Of a stretch of DNA of 53,572 nt, positions 17,701 to 25,179 are shown in pieces; within the stretch, counting starts at the first letter, position 1; each line of letters begins with the position of its first letter. The position numbers and the translations under genes were made by a program. The notes beneath the pieces were generated by a model, which was given only the letters and a program-made list of their open reading frames with translations, had not been told where the DNA came from and did not search any database. This stretch comes from Peptostreptococcaceae bacterium (lineage in GTDB: Bacteria; Bacillota; Clostridia; Peptostreptococcales; BM714). Location of the stretch: the NCBI GenBank assembly GCA_016649995.1, contig JAENWJ010000008.1, positions 1-53,572 on the forward strand, written 5' to 3'.

Positions 17701-19347
17701 ATGCAAATAATTATTGGACTTATTGGCGGTTTAGGACTCTTTCTTTACGGCATGAATATTATGGGAACTGGTCTTGAGAAAACAGCCGGGGATAGAATGA
17801 AGAAAATCATTGAGGTTCTTACTAATAACAAATACATGGGTGTATTTGTAGGAGCATTTGTTACAGCAATTGTGCAAAGTTCGAGCGCCACGACTGTCAT
17901 GGTTGTCGGTTTTGTAAATGCAGGGATAATGAGTCTTACACAGGCAGTAGGAATAATAATGGGGGCGAATATAGGTACCACAATTACGGCTCAAATTGTT
18001 GCTTTGGATCTTTCGAATATAGCTCCTTTGGCGATAGGCATAGGTGTTATGATATGGCTTTTTGCAAAAAATAGGAAGATCAAGAACATTGCTGAGATAC
18101 TTATCGGTTTTGGAATACTATTCATAGGAATGGATTTTATGAAGGAAGCGGTAACGCCTCTAAGGGAGTTCGAAGGCTTCAGAAACATGCTTTTGAGTTT
18201 CGGAAATAAGAATATAATGAGTACGATATTGGCAATATTTACAGGATTTGCAATTACGGCAGTGATTCAGAGCTCGAGTGCTACAACCGGTATTTTGATT
18301 GCATTGGCAAGCGAGGGCCTTTTGCCTATTGAATCTGCTTTTCCTATTCTGCTCGGAACGAACATAGGGACATGCGTAACGGCTATGCTGTCAAGCATAG
18401 GAGCTAACAAAACGGCTAAAAGAGCCGCGCTTATTCATCTAATGTTTAATGTGATAGGAACAATCGTATTTATTATTTTATTTGCAGGCCCTACAGTTGC
18501 TGCTGTTGTAAAAATATCTCCAGAAAACCCTGTAAAGCAGTTAGCGAATGCGCATACATTTTTCAACATAATGAATACAATTTTATTGTTGCCGTTTTCA
18601 GCTGTTTTGGTAAAAATTGCGCAAAAAATTATTCCATATAGTGCGGACGAAGAGAAGGAAATAGAAGGAATAAAATATCTGGATGATCGTATATTGGAGA
18701 CTCCGTCAATTGCATTGGTTCAGGTAATAAAAGAGGTTCTACATATGAGTAATCTTACAAAATATTCATATGAAAATGCAATGGATGCTTTAGTCAATCA
18801 AAACGAAAAAAGTATAAAAAATACTTTGAGAGTAGAAAAGAAAATAAATGAGCTTGAAAAGGGTATTTCCAGCTATCTTGTAAAGCTCTCAAACAGAGAA
18901 GTATCGAGCATACAACGAGAAATTATTACAGGCCTTTTTAATACTATAAACGATATTGAAAGAGTTGGGGACCATGCGGAAAACATCGCGGAACTGGCTG
19001 AAAGGTGCATAGAAGATCACTTAATATTTACTGAAAAGGCGAAAGATGAACTTCAATTCATGTCCGACAGGGTAATGAAATCATTCGTTCAGTCAATGAC
19101 ATCGTTGGCGACAGGAAAAACGGATTTGGCTGAAAGGGTAATTCAAAGAGAAGACGAAATAGACGACATGGAAAAGAATCTTAGGATGAGCCATATAGAC
19201 AGATTGAATCAGGGGATGTGTGTAACGAACGCAGGTGTCATTTTTCTGGATGTGATAAGCAATTTGGAAAGAATAGGAGACCATGCGTCTAACATTGCAT
19301 GGTCGGTAATAGATTCTAGCAGGCTGCACTATTTCAAAAAACCATAG
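17701..19347 (+). CDS. Na+/phosphate cotransporter (NptA/PNaS family) with PhoU-like tail
   Basis: A 548-residue protein. The membrane half contains the duplicated QSSSATT motif of the type II Na/Pi family (near residues 60 and 197), with about eight to nine hydrophobic segments ending near residue 310. The C-terminal 200 residues are helical and PhoU-like, with two ERVGDHAENI / ERIGDHASNI motifs typical of metal-binding PhoU repeats. It should import phosphate with sodium, the tail giving regulation. Start follows GGAGGATAAG. No pst genes are seen nearby. Confidence 0.88.
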   Translation: MQIIIGLIGGLGLFLYGMNIMGTGLEKTAGDRMKKIIEVLTNNKYMGVFVGAFVTAIVQSSSATTVMVVGFVNAGIMSLTQAVGIIMGANIGTTITAQIVALDLSNIAPLAIGIGVMIWLFAKNRKIKNIAEILIGFGILFIGMDFMKEAVTPLREFEGFRNMLLSFGNKNIMSTILAIFTGFAITAVIQSSSATTGILIALASEGLLPIESAFPILLGTNIGTCVTAMLSSIGANKTAKRAALIHLMFNVIGTIVFIILFAGPTVAAVVKISPENPVKQLANAHTFFNIMNTILLLPFSAVLVKIAQKIIPYSADEEKEIEGIKYLDDRILETPSIALVQVIKEVLHMSNLTKYSYENAMDALVNQNEKSIKNTLRVEKKINELEKGISSYLVKLSNREVSSIQREIITGLFNTINDIERVGDHAENIAELAERCIEDHLIFTEKAKDELQFMSDRVMKSFVQSMTSLATGKTDLAERVIQREDEIDDMEKNLRMSHIDRLNQGMCVTNAGVIFLDVISNLERIGDHASNIAWSVIDSSRLHYFKKP

Positions 19348-19367
19348 AGCGAAGAAGGGATTAAAGA

Positions 19368-19832
19368 ATGCATATTGTGTTGTTTCAGCCTGACATTCCA
19401 CAGAACACTGGAAACATTGCAAGGACTTGTGCCGTTACCGGAAGCAAGCTCCACATAATAAAACCGTGCGGCTTCAATTTTGATGACAAGACTCTCAAAA
19501 GAGCTGGGCTTGATTATTGGCCGCTCCTTTCAAAGGAGATACATGAATCTTTGGAGGATTTTCTTCGAAAATATGGAAATGAAAATATCTGTCTCATAAC
19601 TACCAAGGGCGATAAGAATTATGATGAAATACCATTTGAATCGGATACATTCATATTATTCGGACGGGAAACAGCAGGGTTGCCTGAAAAACTCCATACG
19701 CTTTACGAGAGCAGTCGATACAGAATACCGATGAAGGCGGTTGAGGGAGCCAGATCGCTTAATCTCTCCAATTCGGTTGCAATTGTTTTGTATGAGGGAA
19801 TGAGAAGAAATGGTTTTTTGGATCTGGAATAG
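19368..19832 (+). CDS. trmL: tRNA (cytidine/uridine-34 2'-O)-methyltransferase
   Basis: SPOUT-class SAM-dependent enzyme (154 residues) that methylates the wobble-base ribose in tRNA-Leu species. Features are HIVLFQPDIPQNTGNIARTC at the N-terminus, the knot motif LFGRETAGLPE and the final RSLNLSNSVAIVLYE motif of TrmL. GAAGAAGGGA precedes the ATG. It follows the phosphate transporter by 20 bases and is the last gene before the glycine riboswitch. Confidence 0.93.
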   Translation: MHIVLFQPDIPQNTGNIARTCAVTGSKLHIIKPCGFNFDDKTLKRAGLDYWPLLSKEIHESLEDFLRKYGNENICLITTKGDKNYDEIPFESDTFILFGRETAGLPEKLHTLYESSRYRIPMKAVEGARSLNLSNSVAIVLYEGMRRNGFLDLE

Positions 19833-19881
19833 GCATATGAAAGCTTATAAGCAAAAATTAATTTTAATTTACAAAATATTG

Positions 19882-19910
19882 TTGAATATTTAACGGTCTT
19901 TGTATATAAT
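19882..19910 (+). promoter_or_regulatory. Promoter of the glycine reductase operon
   Basis: TTGAAT (19882-19887) and a perfect TATAAT (19905-19910) with 17-base spacing, about 80 bases upstream of the riboswitch. The region 19833-20242 holds no gene; it contains this promoter, the riboswitch and its terminator. Confidence 0.75.
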
Positions 19911-19990
19911 AATCATTGAAAGAATAAATACATCACATCAACTCATAAAATATTCCTATCACAATTTAATAAATCGATTTGGATGAACTA

Positions 19991-20169
19991 TGCGGGAGAG
20001 AGTCCGAAAGGACCGCCGAAGGAAAAAGTTTCAACGTTGCCGTTTGAAACAAAATTCTCAGGCAAAAGAACCGCACAGGGACGAGTCTCTGAAAAGCTTG
20101 ATTTTTGAGCACCGAAGGGGCAATTTTTATGGGGACATAAAGAGAAACTCTCAGGTCTTATGACAGAGA
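19991..20169 (+). ncRNA. Tandem glycine riboswitch
   Basis: Two consecutive glycine aptamers. The first (about 19991-20075) is closed by TGCGG / CCGCA and carries GGAGAGAGTCC, the core GCCGAAGG and the CTCAGGCAAAAG strand. The second (about 20076-20169) carries ACCGAAGGGGCAA and AACTCTCAGGTC. These are the conserved gcv-type elements. The aptamer pair is followed directly by an intrinsic terminator, so glycine binding is expected to prevent termination and turn on the grd genes. That ON direction follows from known gcvT-type riboswitches and the layout, not from experiment. Confidence 0.95.
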
Positions 20170-20207
20170 AGCAATGGGCTATTACAAACTCCTATTGCTT
20201 TTTTTTG
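20170..20207 (+). terminator. Riboswitch-controlled intrinsic terminator
   Basis: AGCAATGGG pairs with CCTATTGCT (one G-T pair) and is followed by eight T residues. The 5' arm abuts the last strand of the second aptamer, suggesting competition between aptamer closure and terminator. Confidence 0.88.
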
Positions 20208-20242
20208 TTGTCTTAAATCTGAGAGAAACCGGAGGGAATAAA

Positions 20243-20617
20243 ATGATACTGATTACCAACAACCAAAAGGTAGCGGAAACATTCGGAGACACAATTGATT
20301 TACTTTTCATGCCTGAAAAAACTTATCAAGAAATATTGCTTTATGTAAGGGATAGAATTCATGAAGGACACAAGCTATTGTCACATCCCCTATCAGGAAG
20401 CGTTAAACCTAATGAAACACCATTTAAATCTATTTTAATAAGCAGAACAAAGCAAGCCTTGGATTACGACTCTTTAGTAATAATTGAAGACAGCCTTGCG
20501 ACTGTAAGAAAATTCAATAATAACAAAATAACACCAAAGTGGACAGAAACGATACTTGATGATTTTAAGGTTATCGATCTTTCACTAATAGAGGGTGCTA
20601 TAGAAGGAAATCAATAA
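20243..20617 (+). CDS. grdX: Glycine reductase operon protein GrdX
   Basis: A 124-residue protein of unknown biochemical role that is regularly the first gene of glycine reductase operons. It begins MILITNNQKVAETFGDTIDLLF and includes HPLSGSVKPNETPFKSILIS, which matches the GrdX family. ATG 20243 is preceded by GGAGGG. An upstream in-frame ATG at 20174 lies within the terminator hairpin and is rejected. Only 18 bases separate it from trxB. No catalytic motif is recognisable. Confidence 0.88.
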   Translation: MILITNNQKVAETFGDTIDLLFMPEKTYQEILLYVRDRIHEGHKLLSHPLSGSVKPNETPFKSILISRTKQALDYDSLVIIEDSLATVRKFNNNKITPKWTETILDDFKVIDLSLIEGAIEGNQ

Positions 20618-20635
20618 TAAAATTAGGAGGAGAAC

Positions 20636-21583
20636 ATGGAAAATTTATACGATGTAGTAATAATAGGTGCAGGACCCGCAGGATTGGCGGCCGGACTTTA
20701 TTCTTCAAGAGCAAGGATGAAGACATTAATTCTTGAAAAGGAAAAAGCGGGCGGACAGATTGTAACGACTAATGAAGTTGCGAACTATCCGGGTTCGATT
20801 GAAGATGCAACAGGGCCAAGCCTCGTTGCCAGAATGGTTGAGCAGGCGGAAGAATTTGGGGCCGAAAGAATAAAAGATGAAATAGTAAAGGTTGAACTTA
20901 AGGGCAAGATCAAAGTTGTTTCCGGAGAAAAAGGGGTATACAAATCCAAGGTGGTCATAATTGCAACAGGAGCAAGCCCGAGATATCTTGGAGTTCCTGG
21001 AGAACGTGAATTAACAGGGAAAGGCGTATCGTACTGCGCCACATGCGATGCCGACTTCTTTACAGACTTGGAAGTCTATGTAATAGGCGGAGGCGATACT
21101 GCGGTAGAAGAGGCAATGTACCTCACGAAGTTTGCAAGAAAAGTTATTATTGTTCATAGAAGAGATGAATTGAGAGCGGCCAAGTCTATTCGTGAAAAAG
21201 CATTTAAAAATGAAAAAATGGCATTCATATGGGATTCTGTAGTTGAAGAGATCAAGGGTGACGGAATTGTCGAAACCTTGGTTCTAAAGAATAAAAAGAC
21301 AGGGGAAATAACAGAAATAAATGCACCCGAGGAAGATGGAACCTTTGGAATTTTCCCGTTCGTTGGATATATACCCAAAAACGAATTGTTCAAAGAATTA
21401 CTCGAGACTGACAAGGGTGGCTACATAATGACTGACCCTGATATGAAAACTGCGCTTCCCGGAGTGTTTGCTGCAGGAGACATTAGGCATAAATCATTAA
21501 GGCAAGTGGTTACAGCTGTTTCGGACGGAGCAATAGCCGCTGTTCAAGCGGAAAAATATATCGAAAATACATTTGAAGCGTAA
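20636..21583 (+). CDS. trxB: Thioredoxin reductase of the glycine reductase system
   Basis: FAD/NADPH enzyme (315 residues) supplying electrons to thioredoxin for glycine reduction. The FAD site is [10 protein letters not shown] (11-20), the redox-active disulfide is CATC (Cys134, Cys137), the NADPH site is [12 protein letters not shown] followed by HRRDELRA, and the C-terminal FAD motif is [17 protein letters not shown]. The RBS is AGGAGG. It is followed by trxA after 14 bases, the standard grd order. Confidence 0.95.
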   Translation: MENLYDVVIIGAGPAGLAAGLYSSRARMKTLILEKEKAGGQIVTTNEVANYPGSIEDATGPSLVARMVEQAEEFGAERIKDEIVKVELKGKIKVVSGEKGVYKSKVVIIATGASPRYLGVPGERELTGKGVSYCATCDADFFTDLEVYVIGGGDTAVEEAMYLTKFARKVIIVHRRDELRAAKSIREKAFKNEKMAFIWDSVVEEIKGDGIVETLVLKNKKTGEITEINAPEEDGTFGIFPFVGYIPKNELFKELLETDKGGYIMTDPDMKTALPGVFAAGDIRHKSLRQVVTAVSDGAIAAVQAEKYIENTFEA

Positions 21584-21597
21584 AGGAGGGGCGAAAA

Positions 21598-21915
21598 ATG
21601 ATTATACTTGAAAAGAACAATTTCGAAGAGGAAGTTTTAAAATCTGAAGGGCTTGTTATTGTAGACTTCTGGAGTGACGGATGCGAACCATGCAAGGCTC
21701 TTATGCCGGATGTGGAGGCTCTTGCAGCGCAGTACGAAGGAAAAGTGAAATTTTGCAAATTGAATATCACTAAAGCTAGAAGATTGGCAATTTCTCAAAG
21801 AGTTTTAGGACTTCCGACTATTTTGCTTTACAAAGATGGCGAAAAAATCGAGGAAGTTACTAAAGACAATGCGAAACCGGCAAATATCGAAGCAATGATC
21901 GAGAAACACATTTAA
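21598..21915 (+). CDS. trxA: Thioredoxin of the glycine reductase system
   Basis: A 105-residue thioredoxin fold. The active site reads [11 protein letters not shown], so the redox pair sits in GCEPC rather than the usual WCGPC. This altered site is typical of thioredoxins encoded inside glycine reductase operons of amino-acid-fermenting clostridia. The cis-proline segment LGLPTILLY is present. It should reduce the selenenyl-sulfide formed on selenoprotein A. AAAGGAGGGG precedes the ATG. A strong pair of alternative hairpins lies between it and grdE. Confidence 0.93.
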   Translation: MIILEKNNFEEEVLKSEGLVIVDFWSDGCEPCKALMPDVEALAAQYEGKVKFCKLNITKARRLAISQRVLGLPTILLYKDGEKIEEVTKDNAKPANIEAMIEKHI

Positions 21916-21916
21916 T

Positions 21917-21944
21917 ATTGCCTTAAGGCAATGCTGTGCATTGC
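21917..21944 (+). other. Overlapping inverted repeats between trxA and grdE
   Basis: ATTGCCTTAAGGCAAT (21917-21932) is a perfect 16-base palindrome. It overlaps GCAATGC-TGT-GCATTGC (21928-21944), a perfect 7-bp stem with a 3-base loop. The two share GCAAT and cannot both form. No T run follows, so it is not a standard terminator. An RNA processing or stability element separating trx from grd messages is plausible. Confidence 0.6.
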
Positions 21945-21967
21945 TAAAATAAAGGGGGGTGAATGTT

Positions 21968-23254
21968 TTGCGTTTGGAACTTGGAAAAATCAAGATTACA
22001 GATGTTCAATTTTCAGAAGCAACTAAAGTTGAAAATGGTACCCTGTATGTTAACAAGCAGGAAATCATCGACTTGGTAATGGATGATGAGCATATTGTAA
22101 AATGCGTTGTGGAACTTGCAAGACCCGGTGAAAGTGTTCGAATTACACCTGTTAAGGATGTAATTGAGCCGAGAGTAAAAGTTGAAGGTCCCGGTGGAAT
22201 ATTCCCTGGAATGATCAACAAGGTTGAGACTGTAGGAAGCGGAAGAACGCACGTATTGAGCGGAGCAGCCGTTGTAACTTGCGGAAAAATCGTAGGATTC
22301 CAGGAAGGCATTATCGACATGACCGGTCCGGGAGCCGAATTGACTCCATTCTCTAAATTGAACAATGTATGCGTGGTTGTAGAGCCGAAGGAAGGCATTG
22401 AACAGCATACATACGAAAAAGCAGCAAGAATGGCAGGACTGAAAGTGGCAACCTATCTTGGAAAGGCTGGCATTGACGTTGAACCTGATGAAGTCATGAT
22501 ATATGAGACAAAACCTTTATTGGAACAGGCTGCGGAATATCCCGACTTGCCTAAAGTGGGATATGTATACATGCTCCAGACACAAGGGTTGCTTCATGAT
22601 TCATACGTTTATGGCGTGGACGCTAAGAAAATAGTTCCGACCATTCTTTATCCGACAGAAATTATGGATGGGGCAATATTGAGCGGAAACTGTGTTTCTG
22701 CCTGCGACAAAAATACTTCGTATCACCATTTGAACAATCCGATTATTGAGGAGCTTTATAAGAAACACGGCAAGGAATTGAACTTTATGGGAGTCATAGC
22801 GACTAACGAAAATGTTTATCTTGCAGACAAGGAAAGATCATCCGACTGGTCGGCTAAATTTGCAAAATATCTCGGACTCGATGCTGCAATCATTTCGCAA
22901 GAAGGTTTCGGTAATCCGGATACCGACTTGATTATGAACTGCAAAAAAATTGAGAATCAAGGAGTAAAAACAGTAATAGTTACTGACGAATATGCCGGTA
23001 GAGACGGGGCATCCCAATCATTGGCTGATGCCGATCCTAAGGCGGATGCTGTTGTAACGGGCGGAAATGCAAACGAGTTTATCATCTTGCCTCCAATGGA
23101 CAAGATTATCGGAATGCTTGACTATGCGGATAGAATAGCCGGAGGATTCGATGGCAGTCTCAAGCCGGATGGAAGCATAGAAGCTGAAATTCAAGTTATA
23201 ACAGGAGCTACGAACGAACTGGGCTTCAATAAATACTCTGCCACAACATACTAA
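21968..23254 (+). CDS. grdE: Glycine reductase protein B proprotein GrdE
   Basis: Precursor (428 residues) of the alpha and beta subunits of substrate-binding protein B. Family members self-cleave at an Asn-Cys bond, turning the Cys into a pyruvoyl group that forms the Schiff base with glycine; here the site is SGNCVSACD with Cys242. I choose TTG 21968 (MRLELGKIKI), 8 bases after AGGGGGG; GTG 21959 sits in the ribosome binding site, and the TTG start puts the cleavage Cys at the position known for the characterised homologue. Works with GrdB. Next gene is grdA, 33 bases downstream. Confidence 0.95.
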   Translation: MRLELGKIKITDVQFSEATKVENGTLYVNKQEIIDLVMDDEHIVKCVVELARPGESVRITPVKDVIEPRVKVEGPGGIFPGMINKVETVGSGRTHVLSGAAVVTCGKIVGFQEGIIDMTGPGAELTPFSKLNNVCVVVEPKEGIEQHTYEKAARMAGLKVATYLGKAGIDVEPDEVMIYETKPLLEQAAEYPDLPKVGYVYMLQTQGLLHDSYVYGVDAKKIVPTILYPTEIMDGAILSGNCVSACDKNTSYHHLNNPIIEELYKKHGKELNFMGVIATNENVYLADKERSSDWSAKFAKYLGLDAAIISQEGFGNPDTDLIMNCKKIENQGVKTVIVTDEYAGRDGASQSLADADPKADAVVTGGNANEFIILPPMDKIIGMLDYADRIAGGFDGSLKPDGSIEAEIQVITGATNELGFNKYSATTY

Positions 23255-23287
23255 AATTACATAAAAAAATTGAAAGGATGATGATGA

Positions 23288-23761
23288 ATGAGCGTATTTG
23301 AGAACAAGAAAATCATAATCATCGGAGATAGAGACGGCGTACCGGGTCCGGCCATTGAGGAATGCATAAAAACGGTTTCCGGAACAGAAGTTGTCTTCTC
23401 CGCTACAGAATGTTTCGTCTGAACGGCCGCAGGAGCAATGGATCTGGAGAATCAAAACAGAGTTAAAGATCTCGCAGAAAAACACGGTGCTGAAAATGTA
23501 GTTGTAATATTTGGCGCAGCAGAAGCTGAATCAGCCGGATTATCAGCTGAAACCGTTACTAACGGAGATCCTACCTTTGCAGGTCCTTTAGCAGGAGTCC
23601 AGTTGGGACTCGCAGTTTATCATGCAGTAGAGCCGGAATTCAAAGAAGCAGTTGATCCGGACGTGTACGAAGAGCAAATCAGTATGATGGAAATGGTTTT
23701 GGATGTTGATGAAATAATCGAAGAGATGACGTCAATAAGAAATGATTTTTCAAAGTACTAA
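23288..23761 (+). CDS. grdA: Glycine reductase selenoprotein A (in-frame UGA = selenocysteine)
   Basis: Small selenoprotein (157 residues counting Sec) that takes the carboxymethyl group from protein B and is reduced by thioredoxin. It starts [17 protein letters not shown] at ATG 23288. TGA at 23420-23422 lies in [14 protein letters not shown], giving Sec45, with a nearby Cys42 in the family's C-F-V-U redox motif. Reading through restores a single frame ending at TAA 23759-23761. A conventional gene caller would call only the part after the UGA or split it. No strong hairpin right after the UGA was found by eye; the weak CAGG...TCTG pairing at 23430-23446 is the best candidate for a SECIS. 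Confidence 0.96.
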
Positions 23762-23791
23762 TATCAGAAAAAATGAAAGGGGGGAAACAAA

Positions 23792-25102
23792 ATGAGTAAG
23801 TATAAAGTTGTTCATTATATAAATCAGTTTTTTGCCGGCATCGGAGGCGAAGAAAAAGCGAACATCCCGCCGGAAATGAGAGACGGAGTTGTTGGTCCGG
23901 GAATGGCATTTGCCGGAGCGTTAAAAGATGATATGGAAATTGTAGCGACAATTATTTGTGGAGATTCCTATTACGCAGAGAATATGGAGACAGCTGAAGA
24001 GACCATACTCGAAATGGTGAGATCAAAATCTCCGGATATGTTCATCGCAGGACCGGCTTTTAACGCGGGAAGATACGGAACAGCCTGCGGAGCAATATGC
24101 AAGGCCGTCAAGGACGATCTTGGAATCCCAGTTTTGACAGGTATGTATGTTGAAAACCCTGGGGCCGACATGTTCAAAAAAGATTTATTCATTGCCGAGA
24201 CTAAAAATTCGGCCGCAGATATGAGAAAAGCCGTACCCAAAATGGCTAAACTGGCAATAAAAATGGCAAAGGGCGAGGAGCTTGGAAGCCCTGCAGACGA
24301 AGGATATCTTGAAAGAGGAATCAGAAAGAACATATTCAGAGAAAAAAGAGGCGCAGAGAGAGCTGTTGACATGCTATTGGCAAAAATCAATTCGCAGCCT
24401 TTCGTAACTGAATATCCAATGCCTGTATTTGACCATGTTGCTCCGGCGGCAGCACTTAAAGATATTTCAAAGGCAAAAATTGCAGTAGTTACTTCAGGTG
24501 GAATTGTTCCAAAGGGTAATCCCGATCATATCGAATCGTCAAGTGCGTCAAAATACGGAAAGTATGACTTGACGGGGTTTGACTTTTTGACCGCGGAAAC
24601 TCATGAAACTGCTCATGGCGGTTATGATCCATGCTATGCGAACAGTGATCCTAACAGGGTTCTTCCGATTGATGTATTGAGAGATTTAGAAAGAGAAGGC
24701 GTAATCGGAGAGCTTCATAAATACTACTACGCAACTGTAGGAAACGGAACATCCGTTGGAAATGCAGTCAAGTTTGCTGCAGAATATGCACAAGAACTTT
24801 TGGCAGACGGAGTCGATGGCGTTATCATGACCTCCACCTGAGGCACCTGTACTAGATGCGGTGCATCTATGCTGAAAGAAATTGAAAGAGTCGGATTGCC
24901 GATTGTTCACATTTGTACTGTTGTGCCGATTTCATTGACAGTTGGAGCTAACAGAATTGTACCTGCTATTGCCATCCCTCATCCGCTTGGTGATCCCAGC
25001 CTGAATGCTCAGGAAGAAAAGAGTTTAAGAAGAAAGATAGTTGAAAGAGCTCTTAAGGCTTTGACTGTTGAAGTTGACAAACAGACAGTATTCGAGGACT
25101 AA
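23792..25102 (+). CDS. grdB: Glycine reductase selenoprotein B gamma subunit (in-frame UGA = selenocysteine)
   Basis: Catalytic selenoprotein subunit of the glycine-specific protein B, 436 residues counting Sec. The selenolate attacks the Schiff-base-bound substrate to release ammonia. TGA at 24839-24841 corresponds to Sec350 in TSTUGTCTRCGAS, a U-X-X-C redox motif identical in form to known GrdB. The frame continues uninterrupted on both sides (start AAAGGGGGG-ATG 23792, stop TAA 25100-25102). Comparison with other GrdB-like proteins (sarcosine and betaine reductase GrdF/GrdH) is needed for specificity, but the grd order with a glycine riboswitch supports glycine. Confidence 0.95.
24842..24870 (+). 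promoter_or_regulatory. Candidate bacterial SECIS hairpin of grdB
   Basis: Directly after the UGA, TAGATGC (24853-24859) pairs perfectly with GCATCTA (24863-24869) around a GGU loop 19-21 bases downstream. Known bacterial SECIS elements lie within the coding region just after UGA and present a G-U containing apical loop to SelB. A less stable GCACC/GGTGC pairing overlaps the same bases. Confidence 0.5.
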
Positions 25103-25108
25103 AAACGT

Positions 25109-25141
25109 TGGACGGTCTTTAATAAGGCCGTCCATTTTTAA
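25109..25141 (+). terminator. Hairpin with T run between grdB and grdC
   Basis: TGGACGG / CCGTCCA (25109-25115 and 25128-25134) around a TCTTTAATAAGG loop, followed by ATTTTTA. It looks like an intrinsic terminator inside the operon. It may be partial, setting lower grdC-grdD levels than grdA-grdB. Confidence 0.7.
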
Positions 25142-25179
25142 AAGAATATTTATTCAATATAAATTTTGGAGGTGAGGAC

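Noticed and set aside
20174-20242. N-terminal extension of GrdX from ATG 20174
   Set aside because: It lies inside the riboswitch terminator and encodes a Leu/Phe-rich artefact; ATG 20243 has a proper ribosome binding site.
23420-24841. Frameshifted or pseudogenic grdA and grdB
   Set aside because: The frame is unchanged across each TGA and the residue lies exactly at the known selenocysteine site; sequence decay elsewhere is absent.
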